Assembly: GCA_943370595.1 (NCBI GenBank) | Contig: CALRRO020000015.1 | Coordinates: 62,001 to 126,000, forward strand | Direction: 5' to 3' | Origin: Piscinibacter sp943370595 | GTDB lineage: Bacteria > Pseudomonadota > Gammaproteobacteria > Burkholderiales > Burkholderiaceae_C | DNA: 64,000 nt | In this document: in pieces, positions 21,412-30,572 of the stretch | How the letters are laid out: every line of letters begins with the position of its first letter | Position numbering within the stretch: the first letter of the stretch is position 1 | The notes under the pieces: model-generated | What the model was told of the DNA's origin: nothing | Seen by the model: the letters and a program-made list of their open reading frames with translations, nothing else | Database searches by the model: none | Made by a program: the position numbers and the translations under genes

Positions 21412-23819
21412 GTCAGAACTACACCCGACGGGACTACCGGCTGGACATATCGGCCGTCGATTGCAGCGCGCGCCTGCGCCTGAGCCATCCAGACGGAAGC
21501 GTGGTCGAGGCGCACATCGCGCGTGAGGCACTCGACGCCGCCGCTGCGGGCCAGCCCGCCGACTTGGAGGCTGCGCTGCGCCAGCACGCGGTGACCGAGC
21601 GAGTGGACGGCCACGGCCCGGAACCGTTCAGCATGTCGCGCGTCTGTCTGCAGGTCGCCGAACCGGCGTGGTCGCGCATCGACTGGGAGCTACTGGCCGA
21701 AACCGACAGGGCATGCCTCGTGCGCAGCTGCCCGGTGCGGCCGCGCATCGAGCAGATTCCTTTGACGTTTCCGCTGCGCATGTTGCAGGCCGGCGGTGCG
21801 CCTACTTTGCACGAGGCGCTGGACAGCGTATTCGGCACGAGCCAGCGCGCGCTAGCCGTGCAGGACGCGCATGTTGCTAGCGATACGGTCCAGGCCCACC
21901 CGCTGGCAGCTGGATGGCCGACAGTCGACGTGCTGCACCTGAATGGCGCCGAGCCCGATGCCGCCCTGCGCGGCTGGTTGCCGCGCTTTCTAGACCACTA
22001 CCAGACCCGGCTGCTGGTGCTGGAACTGGCATCGCCGGCAAGGCGGGCCGATGCGCTGCAGCTTGCCCAATACCTGCTGGAGCGCGCGGGGCCGGCAGTG
22101 ATCGTAGCCGCGCCAGGCGATGCGCTGTGGCTGTCGAGTCGCCTCTATGCCGATCTCGTCCATGACCGTCCGCTGGACTGGATACGGTCTGAACTCGGCC
22201 GCGTCGCGTACTTCGGTGGCGCCGGGCGCGAAGATTTGCTGCGCTATTCACCGCTGGCACCAGCCCTGGCGTCGAACGCCGTGGTGCATGGCCTGGCGCG
22301 CCGTGCGGCCAAGGCGGCTTTCAAGTCGCCACGTCTGGTGCGTGGCTTCGGCGCGGAACGAACTGCACGCATCGTGCAGGAAGCCGTGCGGCAGGCGATC
22401 CAGTCGGCGAGCATTCCCTTGCAGGCATCGCAGGCCGACGCGGCAGGGGCTCAACTTGACTTCCGCTGGGCCGATCCGGCAAGGCAGGCGCGATTCAAGT
22501 CGATGGTGGCCGTGGGCATCGGCGAGCGCGGCCTGCTCTCGCCCGGCATGGACAGCACCATCGATGCGATGGTTCGCCTGAATCCGGGCTTCGTCGACGT
22601 AACGCAGCTGGGGTTGGAGGTGTCGCGCACCGCCGTACCAATACGCTCTCTGGGTCCGCGCGTGGCAGGGTCCTCGATCGCCGAGCGGCTGCGCTCCGTT
22701 GGCACGCTGGCCTCGCAGCTGCGCTACGAGGACCACGAATCTGACGGCATGTTGCCGCTGGCCGCCAGGGTCGCCGAGACCCGCACGCTGTGGCGCAAAG
22801 TTCAAGGCAGAACCGAGCCCAGTCGCCGAGCGGCGCGCCACGTCAATGCCCGCTTTCTCACCGAACGTGGCGAATCGAAGCTGAAGCCGTTAGCCCCGGC
22901 GCACACACGCCTGCGGCCGGGCTCCATCGTGCACCTGGGCGTGCAGGTTGGCCCCCGAGACCGCGAACTGGTCCAGGTCGGTTCGACCGCCCTACTCGAG
23001 GAGATCGACCGCCGGCCCGAGGGCACATGGATCGAGATCGGCGTCACGGCATACGACTTCGAACTACTGGGCGCACCTGTGCAGGCGTTGTGGCTACCCG
23101 CGGTGGGTGCCAGCACGCTGGCCTGCTTCTCGTTGCGGGTACCGGCATCGACTCCGCTGTCTGGCGTGGCACGCGTGCGCTTCTCCCTGTTCCACGAGGA
23201 CACCGTCGTGCAGTCCTTTCTCGTCGTGGCGCGCCTGGCGAGCGGCGCCCGCGCGGCGGTCGAACACATGGCGCAGGCCCTGGGAGTGACGCGGCGGCGG
23301 TTGCAGCGCCTGGGAGATCCCGGCTACGTGACGCGTCTTGAGTTTCACGCATGCGGTCTGGCCGATGTGCCCAAGGTGGCGCCGCGCGCTCTGAGCCTGA
23401 TCGCCAACGACAACGCCGGCGACAAGGTCTACACGCTGAAGGGCGGCGAGTTGTTCCGCGTCGCCCGGCAGATCGACCCGAAGCAGGTGCAGGCCGTGCG
23501 CGACGCGCTGGCACGCGCCTCGAGCGACGGCAGGCAGCAGTACCGTTACAGCTTTCGCGGCGTACCGAACAGCGGCGACCCCGACGGGCTGCTCGAGGTG
23601 ATGTGGGAACTGGCGCGCGAGGGCTGGACCCTGTTTAGCATGCTGGTACCCGACGAGGCTGGTCAGCAGGCCGTTCGTGAACGGCTGGACAGCGGCATGG
23701 GGCTGCGTGCCGCCCACATCGACATCACCAGCGTGATCCCCTGGGCCAGATCTACGACCGACCGCTGCAACGCTGCGATGAGATGGACGATCCCCTGGAC
23801 GAAGGCGCGCCGCCCCTGA
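21408..23819 (+). CDS. N-terminal part of a CHAT protease gene, frameshifted
   Basis: An 803-codon frame starting at an ATG that overlaps the previous stop. The sequence is a long alpha/beta protein without motifs I can name; it lacks the CHAT catalytic residues. Its last about 25 codons (after VIPWARS) do not look like the rest. Adding one G to the GGG at 23743-23745 would give VIPWGQIYDRPLQRCDEMDD and join it to the downstream frame. I therefore read 21408-24715 as one gene of about 1,103 codons broken by a single-base deletion or a sequencing error. The stop at 23819 is probably not natural. Confidence 0.65.
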   Translation: MSQNYTRRDYRLDISAVDCSARLRLSHPDGSVVEAHIAREALDAAAAGQPADLEAALRQHAVTERVDGHGPEPFSMSRVCLQVAEPAWSRIDWELLAETDRACLVRSCPVRPRIEQIPLTFPLRMLQAGGAPTLHEALDSVFGTSQRALAVQDAHVASDTVQAHPLAAGWPTVDVLHLNGAEPDAALRGWLPRFLDHYQTRLLVLELASPARRADALQLAQYLLERAGPAVIVAAPGDALWLSSRLYADLVHDRPLDWIRSELGRVAYFGGAGREDLLRYSPLAPALASNAVVHGLARRAAKAAFKSPRLVRGFGAERTARIVQEAVRQAIQSASIPLQASQADAAGAQLDFRWADPARQARFKSMVAVGIGERGLLSPGMDSTIDAMVRLNPGFVDVTQLGLEVSRTAVPIRSLGPRVAGSSIAERLRSVGTLASQLRYEDHESDGMLPLAARVAETRTLWRKVQGRTEPSRRAARHVNARFLTERGESKLKPLAPAHTRLRPGSIVHLGVQVGPRDRELVQVGSTALLEEIDRRPEGTWIEIGVTAYDFELLGAPVQALWLPAVGASTLACFSLRVPASTPLSGVARVRFSLFHEDTVVQSFLVVARLASGARAAVEHMAQALGVTRRRLQRLGDPGYVTRLEFHACGLADVPKVAPRALSLIANDNAGDKVYTLKGGELFRVARQIDPKQVQAVRDALARASSDGRQQYRYSFRGVPNSGDPDGLLEVMWELAREGWTLFSMLVPDEAGQQAVRERLDSGMGLRAAHIDITSVIPWARSTTDRCNAAMRWTIPWTKARRP

Positions 23820-24715
23820 AGGTGACGCGTGGCTTGTGTCCGGCCGGGCTGGGAGCGCCCGACGGCCCGAGGCCCTGCAAGACCTCGGCGGGCTGCCTGC
23901 TGCACCCTTCCGAGAACGAAGGGCGGCGCGCCAGGGGCGAGCCGATGCTGCGTGAGGAAACAGTCGTCTGCGCGCGGCACTTCTGGGGTTTCCGTGTGCC
24001 GATCGAAGTGCCGGTGCAGCAGGTCGACGGTGTGGCCGGCCGACCGCCGCCGCCGATCCGTTCGCAGATTGGCAGCGCCAAGCCGCTGGCCTTCGTGGCC
24101 GCGTTCAATCCCAACCTGGACCTAGCGGCGGCAGGGCCCGATGGCGGCGTGCCGGTTGAGGGCCCGCACACGAGGCAGATGCGCAGCATTGTCGCGGCTG
24201 CCAGCGGCAATTTCATGCCGCCGCGGCGCAACACGCGGCAGGCGGTCATCGACCTGCTTCGACAAGCACAGCCCGATGTCGTCTATCTGTACTGCCATGG
24301 CGTTCCCGGTGGTGTCGAGCAGGGTCGTACTTGGCGCGACAGTCTGGATTTCGGCCGCGGCCACGCCGGCGTCCGAAACGATCTGGTCGAGGGCGTGGAC
24401 CTTGGCGGACCGGCTTGGACCCACGGACCGCTTGTCTTTCTGAACGGCTGCGGCACCGTGGCCTTCACGCCCTATGCGCCTTCGGACTTCGTGACCCGCT
24501 TCATCCAGGGTCGCCGGGCCAGCGCAGTCATCGGCACCGAGGTCACGGTCTGGGAGGTGCTTGCCCGCGAGTTCGCAGCGGCATTCTTCGAGTCCATGCT
24601 GGCGACCCGCAGACCAGGCGAAGCACTGCTCGTAGCGCGCCGGGCACTGCTGAAGAAGAACAATCCGCTCGGTCTGGTCTACACGTTGTACGGCGACTTC
24701 GAACTCCAAGCTTGA
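23783..24715 (+). CDS. CHAT-domain protease part (C-terminal half of split gene)
   Basis: The second half of the split gene carries a CHAT (caspase-HetF-associated) peptidase domain. The catalytic His is in VYLYCHG (H172 counting from the ATG at 23783) and the catalytic Cys in FLNGCGT (C223). Conserved C-terminal helices follow, around FESMLATRRPGEALLVARRALL. CHAT proteases cut protein partners in response to a sensor, for example in bacterial cell-suicide systems. The ATG at 23783 lies inside the overlapping upstream frame and is probably not the true start. Coupling to the upstream membrane protein suggests a membrane-linked sensor-protease module; that role is inference. Confidence 0.75.
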   Translation: MDDPLDEGAPPLKVTRGLCPAGLGAPDGPRPCKTSAGCLLHPSENEGRRARGEPMLREETVVCARHFWGFRVPIEVPVQQVDGVAGRPPPPIRSQIGSAKPLAFVAAFNPNLDLAAAGPDGGVPVEGPHTRQMRSIVAAASGNFMPPRRNTRQAVIDLLRQAQPDVVYLYCHGVPGGVEQGRTWRDSLDFGRGHAGVRNDLVEGVDLGGPAWTHGPLVFLNGCGTVAFTPYAPSDFVTRFIQGRRASAVIGTEVTVWEVLAREFAAAFFESMLATRRPGEALLVARRALLKKNNPLGLVYTLYGDFELQA

Positions 24716-25054
24716 ACAGAATCCGCTCTGTTACCGCGATGCGTTTCATGAGCGCTGCGACAAGCTAGCAGACGCGTGGCCTAGGCCGAATACGAGCGAG
24801 AACTTTTGAGCCCACTTTCAGCCCAGGCTGTCTTGCACGTGGATCAGCTCGTTCTGCGTGAGATATGCGAGAGGGCTCTCGCCTCGCTACTGCACACGGT
24901 GCCGATCGCCCAAGCTTCTGCCGGCGACGCACGCCTTTGTCCCTTTGCAAGGCGGTGCACAGCGCTAGCACTTTCGAAGCCAAGTCGAGTCCTCAGGTTG
25001 GCAGCCGAACCCAATAAGGAAGCATGGCAGATCTCTTCCATTCATCAAGGTCAC
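24716..25054. other. Intergenic region between convergent genes
   Basis: About 340 bp between the CHAT gene and the minus-strand Dyp peroxidase. Short frames exist (for instance one ending in ELIHVQDSLG on the minus strand), but none has a start, ribosome site or family support. I see no clear terminator hairpin, repeat or RNA gene. Confidence 0.4.
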
Positions 25055-26626
25055 CTATCCGGACTGCCGGCCCTGCGAGACCAGCCAGCCTAGCGCACTC
25101 ATGGACGGCATGAAGAAGTAGCCGCCGCCGGTCATCCTGACGAAGGACAACTTGCTCACGATCTCAGCCGTACGCGACATGTCGGCGCTGAAGATCCTGC
25201 ATCGGCGCTCGCCGTCGGGCGTGGCGGCACTCTGGCCGACCATCATGTCGTGGCCGCCAGGCCCGCGCGGACGCGATCCGCTGTTGATCCAGCGGGCCTG
25301 CAGGAACTCGAACTGTTCCTCGATCGAGGCCTGGATGCTCAGAAACAGCAGACCTCGGTCCTCTGCGGCCTGTTCGCTCGTGAAGTTCTGCGGCAGCGGC
25401 GAGCCGTACGGCACACCTACGCGCAGGATACGCCGAGTCAATGTGGCCGAGGCGCCGCCAACATCGGAAGCCTGGTCACGCACGTTGACCTTTCGGATGT
25501 GCGCGCTGACTGGGCATTGGACACCCAAGATGTCGGCTGATGCATGAGGCAAAGGTGGAAACGCGTGCGGACCCTGTGTGCGCCGCGGAGTATCGTCGTC
25601 GAAACGGAAGTCGTTGTTGAGTTGTCGGTTGCGACCCAGTGCTGGGATATCGTGGTCCGGCGCGCGGGACAGCGGCGCGCCACTGGGCCATCGGCCCACC
25701 AGATATGCGCCGAGTTTCTCCGACCTCTGTGCGGAGCCCAGGTGCGAGAACCCCGGAAAGTCGCGCAGGCCATCGGCCTGTTCGAGAACCCATTGGCGAA
25801 AGCCTGCCACGTCCTGGCGCAGCCGCCGGTAGACTAGGAACGAGCCGTTGCGCATCCAGTCTGGCACAGGGCGCACCGGACCGGGAATACGCGGATCGGG
25901 GCTGGACGCAGGCCATCCAAGCACAAACTCGCCCGGCCACACCAGATTTTGGCCGGGCAGGCCAAACAGATCATGCTCCGGATCTTCGGGGAGCAAGTGC
26001 CGCCGCGTGATGTAGGCCCCGGGCCGGCGGTTGCGGCGGCCGCGGATGCCAGGCTGGGAGATGCCGTCGGCAAAGCCGAAGTGCTCGCGCCCGCGATCGA
26101 ACGCGTCGCCATACTGCACGAGCGGTATGTCGTCTTCGGTGACAGTCAGGCTGGGAAGCCACGCGTCGACCATCGCTTTGACCTGTTCCTTGGTATCCCC
26201 CGCGAACACGAGCAGCGCATCGGGTTGCTGTTGGCGGCTGCCAAAATCGGCGTGCCAACAAGTGCTTGGCTCAGGGTCTCCCAGCAACCCGGCCCGGACT
26301 CCGAGCCCAACCTGATACGCGGGGCTGGGCACGCTGGAGTGCAGACCGTTGCTCAGCTTGTTCAGCCCGAGGGCGCTGAAGCCCAGCGCTGCAAGGGGCT
26401 GGCGCGGGTGCCTGCCGCGGCGGAAGGTCCGCCGATCGTGCAGGGTGGTTCGACCCGACGAAATGACCAGTCCGCTTAGCATCTGCTGCAATACCTTGCA
26501 CAGCCGGTCGCGTGCCAGCGCACCCTCCGGCACGGCCAAGTAAATCAGCGCCTGATGCGGCTTGAGAAAGCCGGGTACCACCATACCCTGGATGTCGTCG
26601 AGAGGCAGTTCAGGCTCAATGTTCAT
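25055..26626 (-). CDS. Dyp-type haem peroxidase
   Basis: A 523-aa member of the dye-decolourising peroxidase family. The distal-site motif GFADG is at residues 184-188 (catalytic Asp D187). The proximal haem-ligand His is H376 in SAHIRKVNVRD. The long form matches the larger Dyp subfamily found with accessory proteins. It oxidises phenolic or dye-like substrates with H2O2; the natural substrate is unknown. There is no export signal, although a Tat signal is common in some other Dyp groups. Its start overlaps the stop of the 417-aa gene (ATGA), so both are made from one mRNA that starts at the divergent regulator. Confidence 0.85.
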   Translation of the reverse strand: MNIEPELPLDDIQGMVVPGFLKPHQALIYLAVPEGALARDRLCKVLQQMLSGLVISSGRTTLHDRRTFRRGRHPRQPLAALGFSALGLNKLSNGLHSSVPSPAYQVGLGVRAGLLGDPEPSTCWHADFGSRQQQPDALLVFAGDTKEQVKAMVDAWLPSLTVTEDDIPLVQYGDAFDRGREHFGFADGISQPGIRGRRNRRPGAYITRRHLLPEDPEHDLFGLPGQNLVWPGEFVLGWPASSPDPRIPGPVRPVPDWMRNGSFLVYRRLRQDVAGFRQWVLEQADGLRDFPGFSHLGSAQRSEKLGAYLVGRWPSGAPLSRAPDHDIPALGRNRQLNNDFRFDDDTPRRTQGPHAFPPLPHASADILGVQCPVSAHIRKVNVRDQASDVGGASATLTRRILRVGVPYGSPLPQNFTSEQAAEDRGLLFLSIQASIEEQFEFLQARWINSGSRPRGPGGHDMMVGQSAATPDGERRCRIFSADMSRTAEIVSKLSFVRMTGGGYFFMPSMSALGWLVSQGRQSG

Positions 26627-27876
26627 GGGCGTCGGCGGAAAGCAGCCATATGTCCGGCAACGGGGGCACTGCCGACGCTCATACTGCCCAACAGGCTACG
26701 GTTGGATTCACGCAAGAAGCCCGTTGCCAGCGGCTCGCGTGCAGCGTTGGCGGCCCCTCGAGCACGGGTGGCCAGGACCGAAGCGCGCATGGTGATGCAC
26801 TCGGCGATCTGCCCACCATGTGTCAACGGCTCTCCGCCGATAGTCAGTTCGTGCAGCAGGCAGCCCGCGCTGGCAGGCGCCTCCACCACCACGCGCAGCG
26901 CTTTCCCCGGCAGGCCGCGCGCAACGCAGCAGCACTGGGCGGGTTCTTTCAGGCCGGGCAGGCGCCAGCCGCTCGTATCCACGTGGTGGATGTAGATGCC
27001 GAAGGGTTCCGCGAGAGCCAGCCGCACGCCCTGTCGCGCCAGGGCATTGCCGGTGCCCACTACGGTGAGGTCGCTGGCGCGGCTTGGGTTGGCGCCCCCC
27101 CCGGCGCAGCAAACCGCTTCGGGAGACGTCAGCGGTGTGCCGTCGGCGTGCGCGAAAAGCAGCGTGCTGTCGGCGCACAACCTGATGGCCGCGGGCAGCT
27201 TGTTGTCTGGATGACTCATGTGAACGAGGCCATGCGTCGCGTTCCATCGGTTCAACGGGTCGTAATTGGAACTGCCCGGTGCGCAAAGGTCGATAGGCAA
27301 CACCGGGGCACGCACCAGATGCTCATATTGCCTTGCCACCCAGTCACGATTGCCGCTGAACTCCACGCCGGTTTTGCTGACACCCATCACGTTGCCGCCG
27401 AACAGGGCTTCCCAGTACTCAGAAGTCTCGGCCGTAAAGATGACACGTTGAATCTGGTTGCTGCGAGGATGCCGTTCTACCCGCCATTCGCAGTATTCGT
27501 TTTGCGGCCGTGCAAGCGGCTGCGTGGCAGCCGAGCCATCATGCGCAAACTGAGCCGACAACGGATCAAAGTCCGGGTCAGACCGTTCCAGGCTGCTATA
27601 GGGCCACAACATGTCGGCCAAAACCATCGCACGTTCGCGCCCGAAGCGCGCCAGCAAACTCTTGGGGAACGCGTTCCAGAAGATTGGCAGTTCCAGCATG
27701 GAGCCGGCGTTGCCAGGCTGCGAATGAACGAATTGCGGTGACTCCCCGGCAGGAACCTTGAGTGCAGCGATCGCGGCATCGATGCAAGCGCAAACGTAGT
27801 CACTCCATCGCTCAAGGCCGTGTGGTGTTTTGTCCAGTTCGGTCAAACCGGCGGGCGGTGCATGCAGCGGCAACAT
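26623..27876 (-). CDS. Hypothetical protein co-transcribed with Dyp peroxidase
   Basis: A 417-aa soluble protein with no recognised family. Visible features are a helical N-terminal part with WSDYVCACIDAAI, a central region with FPKSLLARFGRERAMVLAD, a YWEALFGGNVMG segment, and a Gly/Ala-rich C-terminus. It has seven or more cysteines but no clear metal motif. Translational coupling to the Dyp gene (4-nt overlap) implies a shared pathway, perhaps substrate supply or protection of the peroxidase. Its promoter must lie in the 128-bp divergent region that carries a perfect palindrome. Confidence 0.6.
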   Translation of the reverse strand: MLPLHAPPAGLTELDKTPHGLERWSDYVCACIDAAIAALKVPAGESPQFVHSQPGNAGSMLELPIFWNAFPKSLLARFGRERAMVLADMLWPYSSLERSDPDFDPLSAQFAHDGSAATQPLARPQNEYCEWRVERHPRSNQIQRVIFTAETSEYWEALFGGNVMGVSKTGVEFSGNRDWVARQYEHLVRAPVLPIDLCAPGSSNYDPLNRWNATHGLVHMSHPDNKLPAAIRLCADSTLLFAHADGTPLTSPEAVCCAGGGANPSRASDLTVVGTGNALARQGVRLALAEPFGIYIHHVDTSGWRLPGLKEPAQCCCVARGLPGKALRVVVEAPASAGCLLHELTIGGEPLTHGGQIAECITMRASVLATRARGAANAAREPLATGFLRESNRSLLGSMSVGSAPVAGHMAAFRRRP

Positions 27877-27960
27877 CTCGTGTGAAGTCTCCAGGGTCGG
27901 CGCTGACGCGGGCGATGACTCTTCATTGGGCCGCGCGCAGGCCTAGAACGTCAAGTCTTC

Positions 27961-27980
27961 GATCAGACTACAGTCTGATC
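27961..27980. promoter_or_regulatory. Perfect palindromic operator candidate
   Basis: GATCAGACT-AC-AGTCTGATC, a 9-bp perfect inverted repeat with a 2-nt centre. It lies in the middle of the divergent region between the Dyp operon and the winged-helix/ATPase regulator. Placement and symmetry suggest binding of a dimeric regulator controlling both directions; a hairpin function is less likely because it precedes both genes. Confidence 0.55.
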
Positions 27981-28004
27981 TTCTCAAGTTCATGCGTATT
28001 ACTG

Positions 28005-30572
28005 ATGTCGCAGGGAGAAGCGCCAAGCTCGGTGATCCGGTTCAAGGACTGGGAGATCTGTCCGCAGGAACGCCGTCTCGTGATTCGCGGGGCCGATGCG
28101 GTGGTGGGAGGGCGGGCCTTCGATTTGCTGTGCGTGCTCGTTGCCTACCGCGGCCGCGTCGTCACCAAGGAAGAGCTTCTCGATGCCGCTTGGCCGGGCC
28201 TGGTTGTCGAGGAAAACAACGTCTCGGTCCAAATCGCCAGCCTTCGCAAGCTGCTAGGACCTGGCGCCATTGCCACGGTGGCAGGCCGGGGCTACCAGCT
28301 CAGTACCGTTCCGCTGCAGTCCAAGGCGACGGAGAGCAACCTCGTACCGGAAGACCACGCTGAACTTCTGGGCCGACAACAGGACCTGCTGGCCGTGCTG
28401 GATCGGCTCTCCGATTCGGTGATGGTCACGCTGGTCGGGCCAGGCGGCGTGGGCAAGACGGCGTTGGCGCGCGCCGCCGCGACACGTCGCCGCGCGCTGA
28501 CGCAGTTGCCCGAGGTGTGGGTCGACCTGGCGCCGGTCCGCGACGCCCAGCGCGTGGTGCCAACTCTCGCCACCGCGCTGGGGGTGGACCTGGCGCCGGG
28601 CAAGGCCCAAGCCCAGGCCCTGATTGCCGCTTTGGCGCAGGTTCGAGGCCTGGTGGTGATAGACAACTGCGAGCACCTGCAGGAGCCCCTTTCGAACTTC
28701 CTGCATCTGGCACTGGGCAGCGACTGCACGCTGTGCTGGCTGGCGACCTCCCAGGTGCCGATGGGCCTTGTCGGCGAGGCAGTCATCCGGCTCGAACCGC
28801 TGGCGGTACCACCGCAACGCGACCTGGCGCCGGCGGCCGCCATGGAATTCGGATCAGTGGCGCTGTTGTGCAAACGCGTGGCAGACGTGGATCGGCGCTT
28901 TCGCCTAGGGACCGCCAATGTGGCATCGGTTATCGATCTGTGTGGTCAACTCGACGGCCTGCCGCTTGCGATTGAGATTGCGGCCGTGCGTGTGGCGGCG
29001 ATCGGCCTGTCTGAAGCGAAAGGGCTGCTGGACCAACGGCTGCGGATGTCGATGGGCCGCGGGCGCGTCCGCGATCAAGCCCATCGCCACGCCACCTTGC
29101 TTGACACCTACGAATGGAGCCATGGCCTGCTGACCCCCACCGAGAAGGCCGTGTTTCGCCGCCTGCAGCCGTTCCTGGATGGCTTTTGCACCGAGTTGGC
29201 TCAACAGGTGGCCTGCGACGATGACCCCACCGGCGCCCTGGGACCCTGGGAAGTGCTGGATGCGCTGGCAACGCTGGTGGAAAAGTCTCTGGTCCAGCGC
29301 TGCAATGACAACTCCGGGCGCTTTCAGCTGTTGGAGAGTGCGCGTGACTACGCGCACTCTCAACTCCTGGCAGCTGGAGAGTCCGAAGCGATTCAGCGCC
29401 GCCACGCACACGCCGTGGCCAGGTTCGTGGGCCGCGCGCACGACGATGCCGCGACCATGGACGACCACAGTTGGTGTCGGCGCTACCTGCCCGAAGCCCA
29501 CAACGCGCGTGCCGCGCTAGAGCGCAGCATCGCTGAGGCTCAGGCCGACGACCTTGCACGCCTGGTCACGGCGCTGGCGCAGATGGATTGGATGCTGTGT
29601 CGGCAGGCCGAAGTTCTGCAGCTGGACATCCCGCTGGGCCTGTTGCGCCAGGCCTCGCCGCGCCTACTCGGCGGAGCGTGCCTGGAGCTGAGCTGGGCAC
29701 ACTTCTCGGATGGTGACCACCGGCTGGGTGTCGAGCTTGCACGTGAGGCGCATGAGATCTATACCGCGCTGGGCGAACCCGGACTGGCCTACCGTGCGCT
29801 GGCGCAACTCACCCGGCTGCTCGAGACCGTACCTGGTATGTCCAATGAAGCCAACGCCACGTGGCAGCAGATGCAGGCCTTGCGGGACGTTCCGATGCCG
29901 CGCCGCATCCGGCTGCAGTGCGCGGTGTCAGGCGGGCTGTCGCACCAGGCTGACATGACGCCCGAGTATTTGGCGAGCCTGGGCCGCGAGGCCGAGCACC
30001 AGGGCTTCGACGGGATCGCTGCCATTGCCGCATGTAATCTGACCGACACCCTGCTTGTTGCCGGACGCGACGCCGAGGTGGTGCAGGCGACTGATCGAGC
30101 AGTGCGTCGTCATGCGCACGCCAGCCGAGCATGCGCCTGCATGCTGCACAACAAGACGCTGGCGCTGATCCGCCTTGGCCGCTTCGGCGAGGCTCAGGAG
30201 CCGGCGCGCCTGGCCTTCCGATTCATGCCCGCGGTAGCGCTTTCGCTGGTCGATGCCTTTGCCTTGGCCGCGGTGCGCACGCAGCAATTGGACGATGCTG
30301 CGGTGCTGCACGGCTGCAGCGGCCATGTGCGCGACCAGCTCGGCCATGCCCCTGACCCGGCCGAGTCAGCAGGTATCGACGAGACGGCCGCTCGGCTGGA
30401 GGCCGGCTTGCCGCTGACGCGGCGCCTCGAGTTGATGGCGGTCGGGGCCGCGATGACGCCCGATGAGGCGCTCCTGATCAAGGTGTTCGGGCGTCCGTCA
30501 CGCGCCAGGGACGGCGCACCAGCAACTGCTGCAGATCCAAAGTTTTCAGGCGGTGTGCCGATAGCCAGCTGA
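28005..30572 (+). CDS. Winged-helix/STAND ATPase transcriptional regulator
   Basis: An 855-aa regulator. Residues about 10-101 are an OmpR/CadC-type winged helix (VIRFKDWEI, RAFDLLCVLVAYRGRVVTKEELLDAAWP, and GRGYQLS at the end). Then comes an NB-ARC-like ATPase with Walker A GPGGVGKT at 145-152 and a Walker B-like GLVVIDNCEHL. A long helical repeat region, probably TPR, follows to the end. This is the layout of AfsR-like and related signal-transducing ATPases that switch on with a bound ligand or partner. ATG 28005 is chosen because the winged helix starts just after it; earlier in-frame codons are intergenic. The 3' end overlaps the convergent TfuA gene by 95 bp. Confidence 0.8.
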   Translation: MSQGEAPSSVIRFKDWEICPQERRLVIRGADAVVGGRAFDLLCVLVAYRGRVVTKEELLDAAWPGLVVEENNVSVQIASLRKLLGPGAIATVAGRGYQLSTVPLQSKATESNLVPEDHAELLGRQQDLLAVLDRLSDSVMVTLVGPGGVGKTALARAAATRRRALTQLPEVWVDLAPVRDAQRVVPTLATALGVDLAPGKAQAQALIAALAQVRGLVVIDNCEHLQEPLSNFLHLALGSDCTLCWLATSQVPMGLVGEAVIRLEPLAVPPQRDLAPAAAMEFGSVALLCKRVADVDRRFRLGTANVASVIDLCGQLDGLPLAIEIAAVRVAAIGLSEAKGLLDQRLRMSMGRGRVRDQAHRHATLLDTYEWSHGLLTPTEKAVFRRLQPFLDGFCTELAQQVACDDDPTGALGPWEVLDALATLVEKSLVQRCNDNSGRFQLLESARDYAHSQLLAAGESEAIQRRHAHAVARFVGRAHDDAATMDDHSWCRRYLPEAHNARAALERSIAEAQADDLARLVTALAQMDWMLCRQAEVLQLDIPLGLLRQASPRLLGGACLELSWAHFSDGDHRLGVELAREAHEIYTALGEPGLAYRALAQLTRLLETVPGMSNEANATWQQMQALRDVPMPRRIRLQCAVSGGLSHQADMTPEYLASLGREAEHQGFDGIAAIAACNLTDTLLVAGRDAEVVQATDRAVRRHAHASRACACMLHNKTLALIRLGRFGEAQEPARLAFRFMPAVALSLVDAFALAAVRTQQLDDAAVLHGCSGHVRDQLGHAPDPAESAGIDETAARLEAGLPLTRRLELMAVGAAMTPDEALLIKVFGRPSRARDGAPATAADPKFSGGVPIAS

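Noticed and set aside
24765..25041. Short minus-strand frames in the gap after the CHAT gene
   Set aside because: No ribosome site or family support; they could be gene relics but nothing definite can be said.
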